Notes under the pieces: generated by a model
Told to the model about the DNA's origin: nothing
What the model saw: only the letters and a program-made list of their open reading frames with translations
Databases searched by the model: none
Shown: one piece after another, positions 1-10,700 of the stretch
Position numbering within the stretch: position 1 is the first letter of the stretch
Layout of the letters: each line of letters starts with the position of its first letter
Made by a program: the position numbers and the translations under genes
Assembly: GCF_003634935.1 (NCBI RefSeq)
Contig: NZ_RBXO01000001.1
Location: 5,047,501 to 5,111,500, forward strand
Source: Saccharothrix australiensis
GTDB lineage: Bacteria; Actinomycetota; Actinomycetes; Mycobacteriales; Pseudonocardiaceae
Direction: 5' to 3'
DNA length: 64,000 nucleotides

Positions 1-1528
1 GCAGGACCACCCGGTGCGGCAGCGGCGCGCGGCGCGCGAGCGCGGCGCCGACGTCCGCGGCGGAGACCTCCGGCCGGGCCTCCACCGCGGCGAGGACCCG
101 CCGGGCGTGGACCCGCACGGCGGTCGGGGTCTTCGCCGAGAGCACCCACGGCACGGGCCCGGCGGCCCGCGCCGGTGGCGCGTCCGGTTCGGGTGCCTGC
201 TCCAGCACGACGTGGGCGTTGGTGCCCGAGATCCCGAACGACGACACCGCGGCGCGGCGCGGTCGCCCGGCGCCCGGCCACGGCACGGCCTCGGTGGCGA
301 GGGTGACCGCGCCCGCGTCCCAGTCGACGTGGGGCGAGCGCTCGGCGGCGTGCAGCGTGCGCGGCACGACGCCGTGCCGCAGCGCCTGCACCAGCTTGAT
401 CACGCCGCCGATGCCGGCCGCGGCCTGGGCGTGGCCCAGGTTGGACTTGAGCGAACCCAGCCACAGCGGCCGGTCCCGGCCCTGGCCGTAGGTCGCCTGG
501 AGGGCCGCGGCCTCGACGGGGTCGCCCAGCACCGTGCCGGTGCCGTGCCCCTCGACGACGTCGACGTCGCCCGCCGACAGCCCCGCGTCGGCCAGCGCGG
601 CGCGGATCACGCGCTGCTGCGCCAGGCCGTTGGGCGCGGTCAGGCCGTTGGACGCGCCGTCGGAGTTGACCGCGCTGCCGCGGACCAGCGCCAGCACCCG
701 GTGGCCGTGGCGCAGCGCGTCGGAGAGCCGTTCCAGGACGACCAGCCCGACGCCCTCGGCCCAGCCGGTGCCGTCCGCGCCCGCGCCGAAGGACTTGCAG
801 CGGCCGTCCGGGGACAGCCCGCCCTGGCGGGCGAACTCGGTGAACATGCCGGGGTTGGCCATCACCGCCGCGCCCCCGGCGAGCGCGAGCGCGCACTCCC
901 GGCGGCGCAGCGACGCCGCGGCCCAGTGCAGGGCGACCAGGGACGACGAGCAGGCCGTGTCGACAGTGACGGCCGGGCCCTCGAACCCGAAGGTGTAGGC
1001 GATCCGCCCGGAGGCCACGCTCGTCGTCGTCCCGGTGAGCACGTGCCCGGACGTGCCGGGGCCCGCCTCGTCGAGCCGCGGCCCGTACCCCTGGGCGGCG
1101 ACGCCCGCGAACACCCCGGTGGGGGAGCCCTTGAGCGCGGGCATGGCGAGGCCGGCGTGCTCGACCGCCTCCCAGGCGACCTCCAGCAGCAGCCGCTGCT
1201 GCGGGTCCATCGCGACCGCCTCGCGCGGGCTGATGCCGAAGAACGCGGCGTCGAACACGGCCGCGTCGGCGAGGAACCCGCCGCGCACCGGCGGCAGGCC
1301 GGCCACGTCCCAGCCGCGGTCCGCCGGCGCGGGCCCCACCGCGTCACGGCCCTCGGCGACGAGGTCCCACAGCGCGTCCGGGCCGTGCGCGCCGCCGGGG
1401 AAGCGGCACCCCATCCCGATGACCGCGATCGGCTCGCGCTCCCGCGCCGCGCGCAGCAGCCGCCGGGTCTCGCGCAGCTCCGCCGTCGCCCGCCGCAGGT
1501 ACTCCCGCAGCTCGTCTTCGGTCGCCAT
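1..1528 (-). CDS. Modular type I PKS, module 5 (N-terminal part, runs off window)
   Basis: First ~509 residues of a PKS extension module; the gene continues past position 1. Residues 1-28 form a charged N-terminal docking helix starting [16 protein letters not shown] complete ketosynthase follows (about residues 33-445): active-site VDTACSSS (Cys codon 950-952), EGHGTGT and KSNLGHAQ histidine motifs are all intact. The sequence ends in the KS-AT linker (LPHRVV), so AT specificity and reductive domains are unknown. The ATG at 1528 is preceded by GGGAGG and lies 20 bp after the stop of the upstream PKS gene, so all four PKS genes are probably one transcript. The KS shows ordinary high-GC codon use, unlike the skewed KS domains of modules 1-3. 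Its docking helix is nearly the same as that of the module 3 protein. Confidence 0.95.
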   Translation of the reverse strand, partial: MATEDELREYLRRATAELRETRRLLRAAREREPIAVIGMGCRFPGGAHGPDALWDLVAEGRDAVGPAPADRGWDVAGLPPVRGGFLADAAVFDAAFFGISPREAVAMDPQQRLLLEVAWEAVEHAGLAMPALKGSPTGVFAGVAAQGYGPRLDEAGPGTSGHVLTGTTTSVASGRIAYTFGFEGPAVTVDTACSSSLVALHWAAASLRRRECALALAGGAAVMANPGMFTEFARQGGLSPDGRCKSFGAGADGTGWAEGVGLVVLERLSDALRHGHRVLALVRGSAVNSDGASNGLTAPNGLAQQRVIRAALADAGLSAGDVDVVEGHGTGTVLGDPVEAAALQATYGQGRDRPLWLGSLKSNLGHAQAAAGIGGVIKLVQALRHGVVPRTLHAAERSPHVDWDAGAVTLATEAVPWPGAGRPRRAAVSSFGISGTNAHVVLEQAPEPDAPPARAAGPVPWVLSAKTPTAVRVHARRVLAAVEARPEVSAADVGAALARRAPLPHRVVL

Positions 1529-1548
1529 GCGTCTGCCTCCCGCGGCGC

Positions 1549-4500
1549 TCAGGAACCGTCGAACTCGGCGTCGAGGACGTCGAACAGCTCTTCGTCGGTG
1601 GCCGCCGCGAGGTCGGCGTCCGGGTCCACGCTGCCGCGCCCGGCTCGAACAGCGGTCCACCGGCGCACCAGCCCGGCCAGCCGGGCGGCGACCTCGTCGT
1701 GGGCCTCGGCGCCACCGGCCTCGGCGAGGAGGCGTTCCACGCGGTCGAGCTCGGCCAGCAGCGACGGGCCGGTCGCGCCGCCCGCCTCGGCGAGCAGGTG
1801 CGCGGCCAGGGCGGACGCGGTGGGGTGGTCGTAGATCGCGGTGACCGGCAGACGCAGCCCGGTGGCGGCGGCCAGCCGGTTGCGCAGCTCGACCGCGGTG
1901 AGCGAGTCGAGGCCGAGTTCCCGGAGCGGGGTCGAGGGGTCGAGGGAGGCGGGGTCGGCGTGGCCCAGCGCGGCGGCGAGGTGGGCGCGGACGACGTCGA
2001 GCACGGCGCTTTCCCGCCGTGCCGGTGGCAGGCCGGCGAGGCGGTCGGCGAGGGAGCCGGCGGGCGCCGGCGCGGAGGTGCGGGCGGGTGCCACGAGGTC
2101 GTGCCAGATCGGCGGGGTGGCCGGGGCGCGCAGCGCGGCGCGGTCCAGCCGGGCGAGGACGGTGTGCGGTCGGTCGTGGCGCAGCGCGGCGTCGAACAGC
2201 TCCAGCCCCTGCTCCACCGTCAACGGCACCATCCCCGCCTGCCGCATCCGCCCCAGATCCCGACCACCCAACCCCGCCGCCATCCCCCCACCCGACCACG
2301 GACCCCACGACAACGACGTCCCCACCAACCCCCGCGACCGACGAAACTCCGCCAACCCGTCCAAAAACCCATTAGCCGCCGCATACACACCCTGCCCCGC
2401 CGACCCCACCACACCCGCCGCCGACGAAAACAACACAAACGCATCCAAATCCACACCCTCGGTCAAACAATGCAAATTCCACGCACCACCCACCTTCGCC
2501 CGGAACACCCGATCCACCACCCCCTCCGACACACCACCCACCACCCCGTCCTCCAACACACCCGCCGCATGCACCACACCCCGCACCACACGACCCTCCA
2601 ACACCCCCGCCAACGCACCCCGATCCCCCACATCACACGACACCACCACCACCCGCGCCCCCAACCCCCGCAACTCCTCCGCACACCCCACAACACCCGA
2701 ACGCGACACCAACACCAACGACCGCACCCCATGCACCACAACCAAATGACGAGCCACCGCCGAACCCAACGCACCCGACGCACCCGTCACCACCACCCAC
2801 CCCACCCCCGACCACGGCGAACCCACCCGCAACACCACCTTGCCGGTGTGCCTGCCCTCGGCGAGGTGGCGGAACGCCTCCCGGACCCGGCCCAGCCCCC
2901 AGGAGCGGGTCGGCAGCGGGCGGTACACGCCGTTCTCGACGGCGGCGACGACCTCGGAGATCAGCTCGCGCAACCGCTCGGTCCCGAGGTCGCCGATGTC
3001 GCGGACGCGGTAGTCCACCCCCGGGTACCGCGCCGCGACCTCCGCCGGATCACGCACATCACGCTTGCCCAACTCCACGAACCGACCACCCGGACGCACC
3101 AACCGCAACGACGCATCCACCAAACCACCCGACAACGAATTCACCACCACATCCACACCCCCCGAAAACACCCCCTCAAAACCCCCATCCCGCGACGACG
3201 CCACCCGCACCACACCCAAACCCCGCGCCACACCCCACTTCCCCCGCGACGCCGTACCCCACACCACACCCCCACCACCCCGCACCACCTGCACCACAGC
3301 CATCCCCACACCACCCGTCACCCCATGCACCACCACCACCTCCCCCACACCCACACCACCCACCGCCACCAACGCCGTCACAAACACCACCAACACACCC
3401 GCACCCACCACAAAGGACCACCCCGCCGGCAAGGGGTGCACCAGGGCGCGGTCCGCGACCGACGCCGGTCCCACACCGCCCTCGAACAACCCGAGGACGC
3501 GGTCGCCCGGCTCCAGGTCGGTGACGCCGGGCCCGACCTCGACCACGACCCCGGCGCCTTCGGCGCCGGGCAGCCCGGCGTCGGCGGGCACCAGGCCCAG
3601 GGCGACGAGGACATCGCGGAAGTTGATCCCCGCGGCGCGGACGTCCACGCGCACCTGACCCTCCCGCAGGGGGGTGATCTCCTCGGGCACCAGGGCCAGG
3701 CCGTCGAACGTCTCGTCGCCGCCCACCCTGGACCGCAGCCGCCACGCGCCCTCGCCGGGCGGGACGACCACGTCGGCCGAGGCGTCGTGGAGCCGGGGCA
3801 CGCACAGGGTTTCGCCGTCCAGGGCCAGCTGCGGTTCGCCGGTCGCCACGGCCTCCGCCACCACACCCCCCGCATCCACCCCCACCGCCAAGTCCAACAA
3901 CACGAACCGACCCGGATGCTCCACCTGCGCCGAACGCACCAGACCCCACACCGCCGCACCCGCCGGGTCGTCGCCGGTACGCACCCCGCGCGTCACGACG
4001 ACGAGGCGGGCCTCGGGCCGCGGGTCGGCGAGCCGCTCCCGCAGGGCGGCGAGCACGCCCACGACCGCGGTCCGCGCGTCCGGGTCGGTCACCTCGTGGA
4101 CGTCGGGTACCGGGGAGCCGCCCGCCGCGGCACGGGGGATCGCGCGCCAGGCGACGGCGAGGACGCTCCCCGCCGGGCCGAGCCGCCCGGCCGCGACCGG
4201 CCGCAGCACCAGGGAGTCCACCGCGAGCACCGGGCGTCCCGCGGAGTCCGCGGCGACCAGCGCGACGGTGTCCGGGCCGAGCCGGGTGACCCGCACGCGG
4301 GCCGCGGTGACGCCCACCGCCCACAACGAGACCCCGCTCCAGGCGAAGGGCAGCCACAGCCCCTCGCCGAACCCGAGCGCGGCGGCGGCGTGCACGACCG
4401 CGTCGAGCAGCGCCGGGTGGACGGCGAACCCGCCTGCCCCGCCGGCGGCCGACGGCAGCACGACCTCGCCGACGACCTCGTCGCCGCGGCGGGTGGCCGA

Positions 4501-7500
4501 CGCCAGCCCGCGGAAGGCCGGGCCGTACCGGTAGCCGCGCGCGGCCAGTTCCGCGTAGACCTCCTCGGCGCCGGCGGGGTCGCCGGGAGCCGCGGGCGCG
4601 GGCTGCTCCGCCGGCGTCGCGGTCGCCGGGGTGGCGGTGCCCGTGGCGTGCGTGCGCCACGGCTCGTCCCGTTCGGTCCGCGCCCGCACGGTCACCGCGC
4701 GGGCGCCGCCGTCGCCCGGCGCGCCGAGCAGCACCTGCACGTCGTTCGCCGCGCCGGGCCGGATGCCCAGCGGCTCGGTCAGCGTCAACTCGGCGACGTG
4801 CCCGCAGCCGCTCGCCGCGCCGGCGTGCAGGATGAGCTCGACGATCCCGGCGCCGGGGTAGAGCGGCGCGCCGCCGACGACGTGGTCGGCCGGCCAGCCG
4901 TCGGCCGGGAGGCGGCCCGTGAAGACCAGCTCGCCGCCGGGCAGCTCGATCCCGCCGCCGAGGACGGGGTGCTCACCCGGTCCCGCGTCGGTCAGCCAGA
5001 ACCGGTCACCGGCGAACGGGTAGGTCGGGAGGTCCGCGGGCGGGCGGCGCCGGCCGAAGACGGTCGTCCAGTCCACCGCGACGCCGTGCACGTGCGCCTC
5101 GGCCAGCGCCGCCGGGAACCGGTACCCCTCGTCGCGCCTGAGCGTGCCGAGCGCGACCGCGTCGGCGCCCGCCTCGTCGAACGACTCGCGCAGGCCGGGC
5201 ACCAGCACCGGGTGCGGGCTCACCTCCAGGAAGCACCGCGGGCGTCCGTCGAGCAGGCTCCGGGTGGCCGCGGCGAACTCGACGGGCTCGCGCAGGTTCC
5301 GGTACCAGTACCGGGCGTCCAGCTCCGTGGTGTCCAGCGCCGCGCCGGACACCGTGGACACGAACGGCACCGCGGCGGCCCGCGGCGTGATCGGCGCGAG
5401 TCCGGCCAGCAGCTCGTCGCGAACCGCCGCCACCTGCGGCGAGTGGGAGGCGTAGTCGACCGCGACGAGCCGGGACCGCACGTCGCGCGCGGTCAGCTCG
5501 GCGTGCAGCGCGCCCAGGGCGGCCGGGTCACCGGAGAACACGACCGACCGCGGCCCGTTGACGGCGGCGACCGAGATCCGCTCGTCCGCGTGCCGGCGGG
5601 CCTCCTCGACCGGCAGTGCCGCGGACAGCATCGCGCCACCGCCGGCGAGCGCCGTCAGCAGCCGCGACCGCAGGGCGACCACCCTGGCCGCGTCGTCGAG
5701 GGACAGCGCCCCGGCGACGCACGCGGCGGCGATCTCGCCCTGGCTGTGGCCGACGACGGCGGCCGGTTCGACGCCGTGCGCGCGCCACACCGCCGCCAGC
5801 GACACCATCACGGCGAACAGCACCGGCTGCACCACGTCCACGCGCTCGGCCGCCGGCGCACCGGGTTCGCCGCGCAGGACCGCGGTGAGCGACCACCCGG
5901 TGTGCGGCACGAGGGCGCGTTCGCAGTCCCGGACGCGCTCGGCGAAGACCCGGCTGGCCGCCAGCAGGTCCAGCGCCATCCCCCGCCACTGCGCGCCCTG
6001 GCCGGGGAAGACGAAGACCACCTCGCGGGCGCGCGGGGCGTGCCCGGTGAGCACCTCCGCCGCGGGCGTGCCCTCGGCCAGCGCGGCCAGGCCCCGGAGC
6101 ACGCCGGCGCGGTCGATCGCGACGACGGCGGCCCGGTGCGGGAACGCCGTCCGGGCGGTGGCCAGGGTGCGGCCGACGGCGGCGAGGTCGGGACCGGGGC
6201 GCAGCCGCTCCGCGAGCCGGGCGGCTTGGGCGCGCAGGTCCTCGGGGTTCCGGGCGGAGAGCAGGACCGGCGGGACCGCCGGTCCCGGTTCGGGGCCGTC
6301 GGCTTCCTCCTCCGGGGCCGCCTCCAGCACGACGTGCGCATTGGTGCCGCTGATGCCGAAGGAGGAGACCGCGACGCGGCGCGGGCGGCCGGTGTCCGGC
6401 CACGGCGTGCGCCGGGTGAGCAGCTCGACCGCGCCGGCCGACCAGTCGACGCGGGACGACGGCGCGTCCACGTGCAGCGTCCTGGGCAGGACACCGGCCC
6501 GGAGGGCGAGCACCGCCTTGAGCACGCCCGCCACCCCCGCCGCGCCCTGGGTGTGGCCGAGGTTCGACTTCAGCGAGCCGAGCCTGAGCGGTTCGACCCG
6601 GTCCCGGCCGTAGGTGGCCAGCAGGGCCTGCGCCTCGATCGGGTCGCCCAGCGTGGTGCCGGTGCCGTGCGCCTCGACCGCGTCGACGTCCGCGGGCGAC
6701 AGCCCGGCGTCGGCGAGGGCGGCCCGGATCACGCGTTGCTGCGAGGGCCCGTTGGGCGCGGTCAGGCCGTTGGACGCGCCGTCGGAGTTGACCGCGCTGC
6801 CGCGGACCAGCGCCAGCACGGGGTGCCCGCGGCGGCGGGCGTCGGCGAGGCGTTCGAGGAGCACCAGCGCGACCCCCTCCGCCCAACCGGTGCCGTCGGC
6901 CGCGTCGGCGAACGCCTTGCAGCGGCCGTCCGGGGACAGCCCGCCCTGGCGCGCGAACTCCCGCAGGGTGCCGGGCGTGCCCATCACGGTCACGCCGCCG
7001 GCGAGGGCGAGCCCGCACTCCCCCGCGCGCAGCGACCGCACCGCGGTGTGCAGGGCGACCAGCGACGACGAGCACGCGGTGTCGACGGTGATCGCCGGCC
7101 CCTCGAAACCGAACGCGTAGGCGACGCGGCCGGAGACGACGCTGGTGGTCGTGCCGGTGAGCACGTGGCCGGCCACCTCGTCGGGCGCGCGGTGCTGGCA
7201 CGGGCCGTAGTGCTGGTGGGTGGCCCCGATGAAGACGCCGGTGCGGGAACCCTTCAGCGCGCCGGGCACGATCCCCGCCCGCTCCAGGGTTTCCCAGGCG
7301 ACCTCCAGGGTGAGGCGCTGCTGCGGGTCGGCGGCGAGGGCCTCGCGCGGGCTCAGGCCGAAGAAGGCGGCGTCGAAGCGGGCGGCGTCGTGCAGGAACC
7401 CGCCGGCGCGCACGGGCAGGTCGTCGGTGCGCCAGCCGCGGTCCCCCGGCAGCGGCGTGATGGCGTCGCGCTCCTCGACGAGCAGTCGCCACAGGCCGTC

Positions 7501-7665
7501 GGGGTCGGTGACGCCGCCGGGCAGCCGACAACCCATCGCCACGACGGCGATCGGCTCGCGGTCGGCGGCCCCGCCGGCGGCGAGGCGGGCGTTCTCGTCG
7601 CGCAGCCGGGCGTTCTCCTTGGCCGACGTGCGCAGTGCCTCCAGCAGTTCGGCGGTGGTGACCAC
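1549..7665 (-). CDS. Modular type I PKS, module 4 (KS-AT-DH-ER-KR-ACP)
   Basis: 2038-residue single full-reducing module. Approximate domains: docking coiled coil 1-30, KS 40-448 (VDTACSSS, Cys codon 7072-7074), AT 548-878, DH 898-1112, ER 1325-1602, KR 1617-1808, ACP 1885-1952 (LGLDSL). The AT has GHSQGE and YASHS (5440-5454), the signature of methylmalonyl-CoA selectivity. DH keeps HxxxGxxxxP ([10 protein letters not shown]). ER keeps GGVGMA and the Lys/Asp pair of GKRDVRD, and has Val where Tyr would predict a 2S methyl. KR keeps Ser-Tyr-Asn and LED, read as B-type. All domains look functional. The C-terminus ends in a [12 protein letters not shown] docking tail. GTG start at 7665 after GGGAGGGAAC. 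ER and KR contain G+T-skewed DNA identical to module 3; KS and AT do not. Confidence 0.96.
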   Translation of the reverse strand: MVTTAELLEALRTSAKENARLRDENARLAAGGAADREPIAVVAMGCRLPGGVTDPDGLWRLLVEERDAITPLPGDRGWRTDDLPVRAGGFLHDAARFDAAFFGLSPREALAADPQQRLTLEVAWETLERAGIVPGALKGSRTGVFIGATHQHYGPCQHRAPDEVAGHVLTGTTTSVVSGRVAYAFGFEGPAITVDTACSSSLVALHTAVRSLRAGECGLALAGGVTVMGTPGTLREFARQGGLSPDGRCKAFADAADGTGWAEGVALVLLERLADARRRGHPVLALVRGSAVNSDGASNGLTAPNGPSQQRVIRAALADAGLSPADVDAVEAHGTGTTLGDPIEAQALLATYGRDRVEPLRLGSLKSNLGHTQGAAGVAGVLKAVLALRAGVLPRTLHVDAPSSRVDWSAGAVELLTRRTPWPDTGRPRRVAVSSFGISGTNAHVVLEAAPEEEADGPEPGPAVPPVLLSARNPEDLRAQAARLAERLRPGPDLAAVGRTLATARTAFPHRAAVVAIDRAGVLRGLAALAEGTPAAEVLTGHAPRAREVVFVFPGQGAQWRGMALDLLAASRVFAERVRDCERALVPHTGWSLTAVLRGEPGAPAAERVDVVQPVLFAVMVSLAAVWRAHGVEPAAVVGHSQGEIAAACVAGALSLDDAARVVALRSRLLTALAGGGAMLSAALPVEEARRHADERISVAAVNGPRSVVFSGDPAALGALHAELTARDVRSRLVAVDYASHSPQVAAVRDELLAGLAPITPRAAAVPFVSTVSGAALDTTELDARYWYRNLREPVEFAAATRSLLDGRPRCFLEVSPHPVLVPGLRESFDEAGADAVALGTLRRDEGYRFPAALAEAHVHGVAVDWTTVFGRRRPPADLPTYPFAGDRFWLTDAGPGEHPVLGGGIELPGGELVFTGRLPADGWPADHVVGGAPLYPGAGIVELILHAGAASGCGHVAELTLTEPLGIRPGAANDVQVLLGAPGDGGARAVTVRARTERDEPWRTHATGTATPATATPAEQPAPAAPGDPAGAEEVYAELAARGYRYGPAFRGLASATRRGDEVVGEVVLPSAAGGAGGFAVHPALLDAVVHAAAALGFGEGLWLPFAWSGVSLWAVGVTAARVRVTRLGPDTVALVAADSAGRPVLAVDSLVLRPVAAGRLGPAGSVLAVAWRAIPRAAAGGSPVPDVHEVTDPDARTAVVGVLAALRERLADPRPEARLVVVTRGVRTGDDPAGAAVWGLVRSAQVEHPGRFVLLDLAVGVDAGGVVAEAVATGEPQLALDGETLCVPRLHDASADVVVPPGEGAWRLRSRVGGDETFDGLALVPEEITPLREGQVRVDVRAAGINFRDVLVALGLVPADAGLPGAEGAGVVVEVGPGVTDLEPGDRVLGLFEGGVGPASVADRALVHPLPAGWSFVVGAGVLVVFVTALVAVGGVGVGEVVVVHGVTGGVGMAVVQVVRGGGGVVWGTASRGKWGVARGLGVVRVASSRDGGFEGVFSGGVDVVVNSLSGGLVDASLRLVRPGGRFVELGKRDVRDPAEVAARYPGVDYRVRDIGDLGTERLRELISEVVAAVENGVYRPLPTRSWGLGRVREAFRHLAEGRHTGKVVLRVGSPWSGVGWVVVTGASGALGSAVARHLVVVHGVRSLVLVSRSGVVGCAEELRGLGARVVVVSCDVGDRGALAGVLEGRVVRGVVHAAGVLEDGVVGGVSEGVVDRVFRAKVGGAWNLHCLTEGVDLDAFVLFSSAAGVVGSAGQGVYAAANGFLDGLAEFRRSRGLVGTSLSWGPWSGGGMAAGLGGRDLGRMRQAGMVPLTVEQGLELFDAALRHDRPHTVLARLDRAALRAPATPPIWHDLVAPARTSAPAPAGSLADRLAGLPPARRESAVLDVVRAHLAAALGHADPASLDPSTPLRELGLDSLTAVELRNRLAAATGLRLPVTAIYDHPTASALAAHLLAEAGGATGPSLLAELDRVERLLAEAGGAEAHDEVAARLAGLVRRWTAVRAGRGSVDPDADLAAATDEELFDVLDAEFDGS
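2157..2849 (-). repeat. Skewed repeat B, copy 1 (KR of module 4)
   Basis: 693 bp identical base for base to 8097-8789. The coding strand is strongly G+T rich (codons GTG, GGT, GGG, TTG, GAT instead of GTC, GGC, CTC, GAC), giving a Val/Gly-rich KR. Edges are sharp: codon use returns to normal at both ends. Matches the description of GRINS elements in PKS genes. Confidence 0.93.
3038..3436 (-). repeat. Skewed repeat A, copy 1 (ER of module 4)
   Basis: 399 bp identical to 8978-9376; the identity extends about 20 bp further left with one mismatch. Encodes the nucleotide-binding half of the ER (HGVTGGVGM) in G+T-skewed codons. The preceding ER half has normal codon use and differs between modules. 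Confidence 0.93.
3822..3964 (-). repeat. Skewed repeat C, copy 1 (upstream of ER, module 4)
   Basis: 143 bp identical to 9765-9907. Encodes the [18 protein letters not shown] region of the structural KR subdomain; the sharp borders are inside otherwise divergent sequence. Confidence 0.9.
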
Positions 7666-7701
7666 GGGTTGTTCCCTCCCTGCGCTGTCCGCTGCGCCCG
7701 C

Positions 7702-10700
7702 TCAGCCGGCGTGTCGGTTGACCAGGCGGATGAGTTCCTCGGCGGCCATGTCGTCGATACCCGCCTCCGCCGCACCGCCGAGCAGGGTGCGCAGGTGCGC
7801 GGCCAGCTCCGCCGGGGTGGGGAAGTCGAAGACGAGCGTGGCGGGCAGGGTCAGGCCGGTGGCCGCGGCCAGGTGGTTGCGCAGCTCGACACCCGACAGC
7901 GAGTCGAAGCCGAGGTCCTTGAACGTGCGGTCCGGGTCGATCGCGGCGGCGTCGCCGTGGCCGAGGACGACGGCCGAGTGGTGGAGGACGGCCGAGGTGA
8001 GCGCACCGGTCCGCTGCTCCGGGTCGAGCCCGGCGAGGGCGGAGGGGGCGGGTGCGGGTGCGGTGCGGCGTGCCGGCTCGTCGGTGAACGCCGCCGGGAC
8101 GGTGTGCGGTCGGTCGTGGCGCAGCGCGGCGTCGAACAGCTCCAGCCCCTGCTCCACCGTCAACGGCACCATCCCCGCCTGCCGCATCCGCCCCAGATCC
8201 CGACCACCCAACCCCGCCGCCATCCCCCCACCCGACCACGGACCCCACGACAACGACGTCCCCACCAACCCCCGCGACCGACGAAACTCCGCCAACCCGT
8301 CCAAAAACCCATTAGCCGCCGCATACACACCCTGCCCCGCCGACCCCACCACACCCGCCGCCGACGAAAACAACACAAACGCATCCAAATCCACACCCTC
8401 GGTCAAACAATGCAAATTCCACGCACCACCCACCTTCGCCCGGAACACCCGATCCACCACCCCCTCCGACACACCACCCACCACCCCGTCCTCCAACACA
8501 CCCGCCGCATGCACCACACCCCGCACCACACGACCCTCCAACACCCCCGCCAACGCACCCCGATCCCCCACATCACACGACACCACCACCACCCGCGCCC
8601 CCAACCCCCGCAACTCCTCCGCACACCCCACAACACCCGAACGCGACACCAACACCAACGACCGCACCCCATGCACCACAACCAAATGACGAGCCACCGC
8701 CGAACCCAACGCACCCGACGCACCCGTCACCACCACCCACCCCACCCCCGACCACGGCGAACCCACCCGCAACACCACCTTGCCGGTGTAAGCGCCGTCA
8801 GCCATGCGGCGAAAGACCTCGCGGGCGGAGTCGAGGCCGTGCGAGGTGACCGGCAGCGGGCGGAACCGACCCGCCGTGAAACCGTCCACGACCTCGCCGA
8901 TCAAACGGCCGAGACCGTCGACACCCAGGTCGAGTATGTCGTGGGCCCGGTAATGCACCCCCGGGTACCGCGCCGCCACCTCCGCCGGATCACGCACATC
9001 ACGCTTGCCCAACTCCACGAACCGACCACCCGGACGCACCAACCGCAACGACGCATCCACCAAACCACCCGACAACGAATTCACCACCACATCCACACCC
9101 CCCGAAAACACCCCCTCAAAACCCCCATCCCGCGACGACGCCACCCGCACCACACCCAAACCCCGCGCCACACCCCACTTCCCCCGCGACGCCGTACCCC
9201 ACACCACACCCCCACCACCCCGCACCACCTGCACCACAGCCATCCCCACACCACCCGTCACCCCATGCACCACCACCACCTCCCCCACACCCACACCACC
9301 CACCGCCACCAACGCCGTCACAAACACCACCAACACACCCGCACCCACCACAAAGGACCACCCCGCCGGCAAGGGGGCGAGCAAGCGCTGGTCGGTGACG
9401 GCGGTGTCGCCGAAGGCGCCGAAGAAGATGCCGAACACGCGGTCGCCCGGCCGGAAGCGCGTCACGCCGGGTCCGGTCGCGGTGACCACCCCGGCGGCCT
9501 CGCCGCCCAGCGGCGGCGCGTCGCCGGGGTACGAGCCGAGCGCGATGAGGACGTCGCGGAAGTTGAGCCCGGCCGCGCGGACCTCCACGCGCACCTCGCC
9601 CTCCCGCAGCGGCCGGGTGGCCGCCGGGTCGGGTGCCAACCGCAGCCCGTCGAGGGTCCCCTCCTCCGCGCGGACGAGCCGCCAGTGGTCCGCGCCCGGC
9701 GGCGGGGTCAGCCCGTCGCGGCACGCGTCCACGAGCCGGGGCCGGTACAGCGCGTCCCCGCGCCGGGCCAGCTGCGGTTCGCCGGTCGCCACGGCCTCCG
9801 CCACCACACCCCCCGCATCCACCCCCACCGCCAAGTCCAACAACACGAACCGACCCGGATGCTCCACCTGCGCCGAACGCACCAGACCCCACACCGCCGC
9901 ACCCGCCAGGTCGCGGACCGGCTCGTCGGCCACCCGGACCGCCTCGCGGGTCACGACCACCAGCCGCGCGGTCGCGGCGCGGCTGGTGTCGGCGGCCCAC
10001 TCCTGGAGCGCGGCCAAGACCCGCGTGACCGCCGCCCGCGGCTCCTCGTCGGGCACCGGCAGGACCACCGCGTCGCCCTCCGGCGGCGTGGTCGGCGTCG
10101 GGACGGCGGTCCACTCCAGGCGCTTCAGCCCCGGTTTCCCGTCGTGGCGCGCGGCGGGCCGCAGGCTCAGCGAGCCGACCGCCAGCACCCGTTGCCCCGC
10201 CTCGTCGAAGACCTCGACCGACACCTCGTCCGCGCCCGTGCGGACGATGCGCGCCAGCAGCGCCGTCGTGGCCGGCGCGGAGGTGGTTGGCGCGGAGGTG
10301 GTGACCGCGCGCCAGGAGAACGGGAGCCCGGTCCGCTCGCCCGGCCAGGCCAGCGGGATGGCGTGCAGCACCGAGTCGACCAGCGCGACGGGCAGGCTCG
10401 CCGGTGCGGCGTCGGGCAGGGCGCAGTGGACGACCGCGGTGTCGCCCGCGACGGCGAACCCCCGGAGCCCGCGGAACGCCGGGCCGTAGTCGTAGCCGAG
10501 TTCCGCCAGCCTCGGGTAGGCGTCCTCGGTGGCGGGCGGCGCGGCGGGGCACTCCCCCGCGACCCCCTCGCCCGCGGGGCTTTCCCCGGAGGGCGTCGCG
10601 AACCCGCCCGCGTTGTGCCGCCACGGGTGGGACTCCTCCTCGCGGGTGTGCACGTCGAGCGCGCACCGCCCGTCGGGCCCCGGTGGCCCCACGACGACCT

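Noticed and set aside
2216..3436. Val/Gly-rich ER and KR of modules 3 and 4 as inactive domains
   Set aside because: Despite odd composition the GGVG loop, ER Lys/Asp, KR Ser-Tyr-Asn and Lys are all present; only AT domains have lost catalysis.
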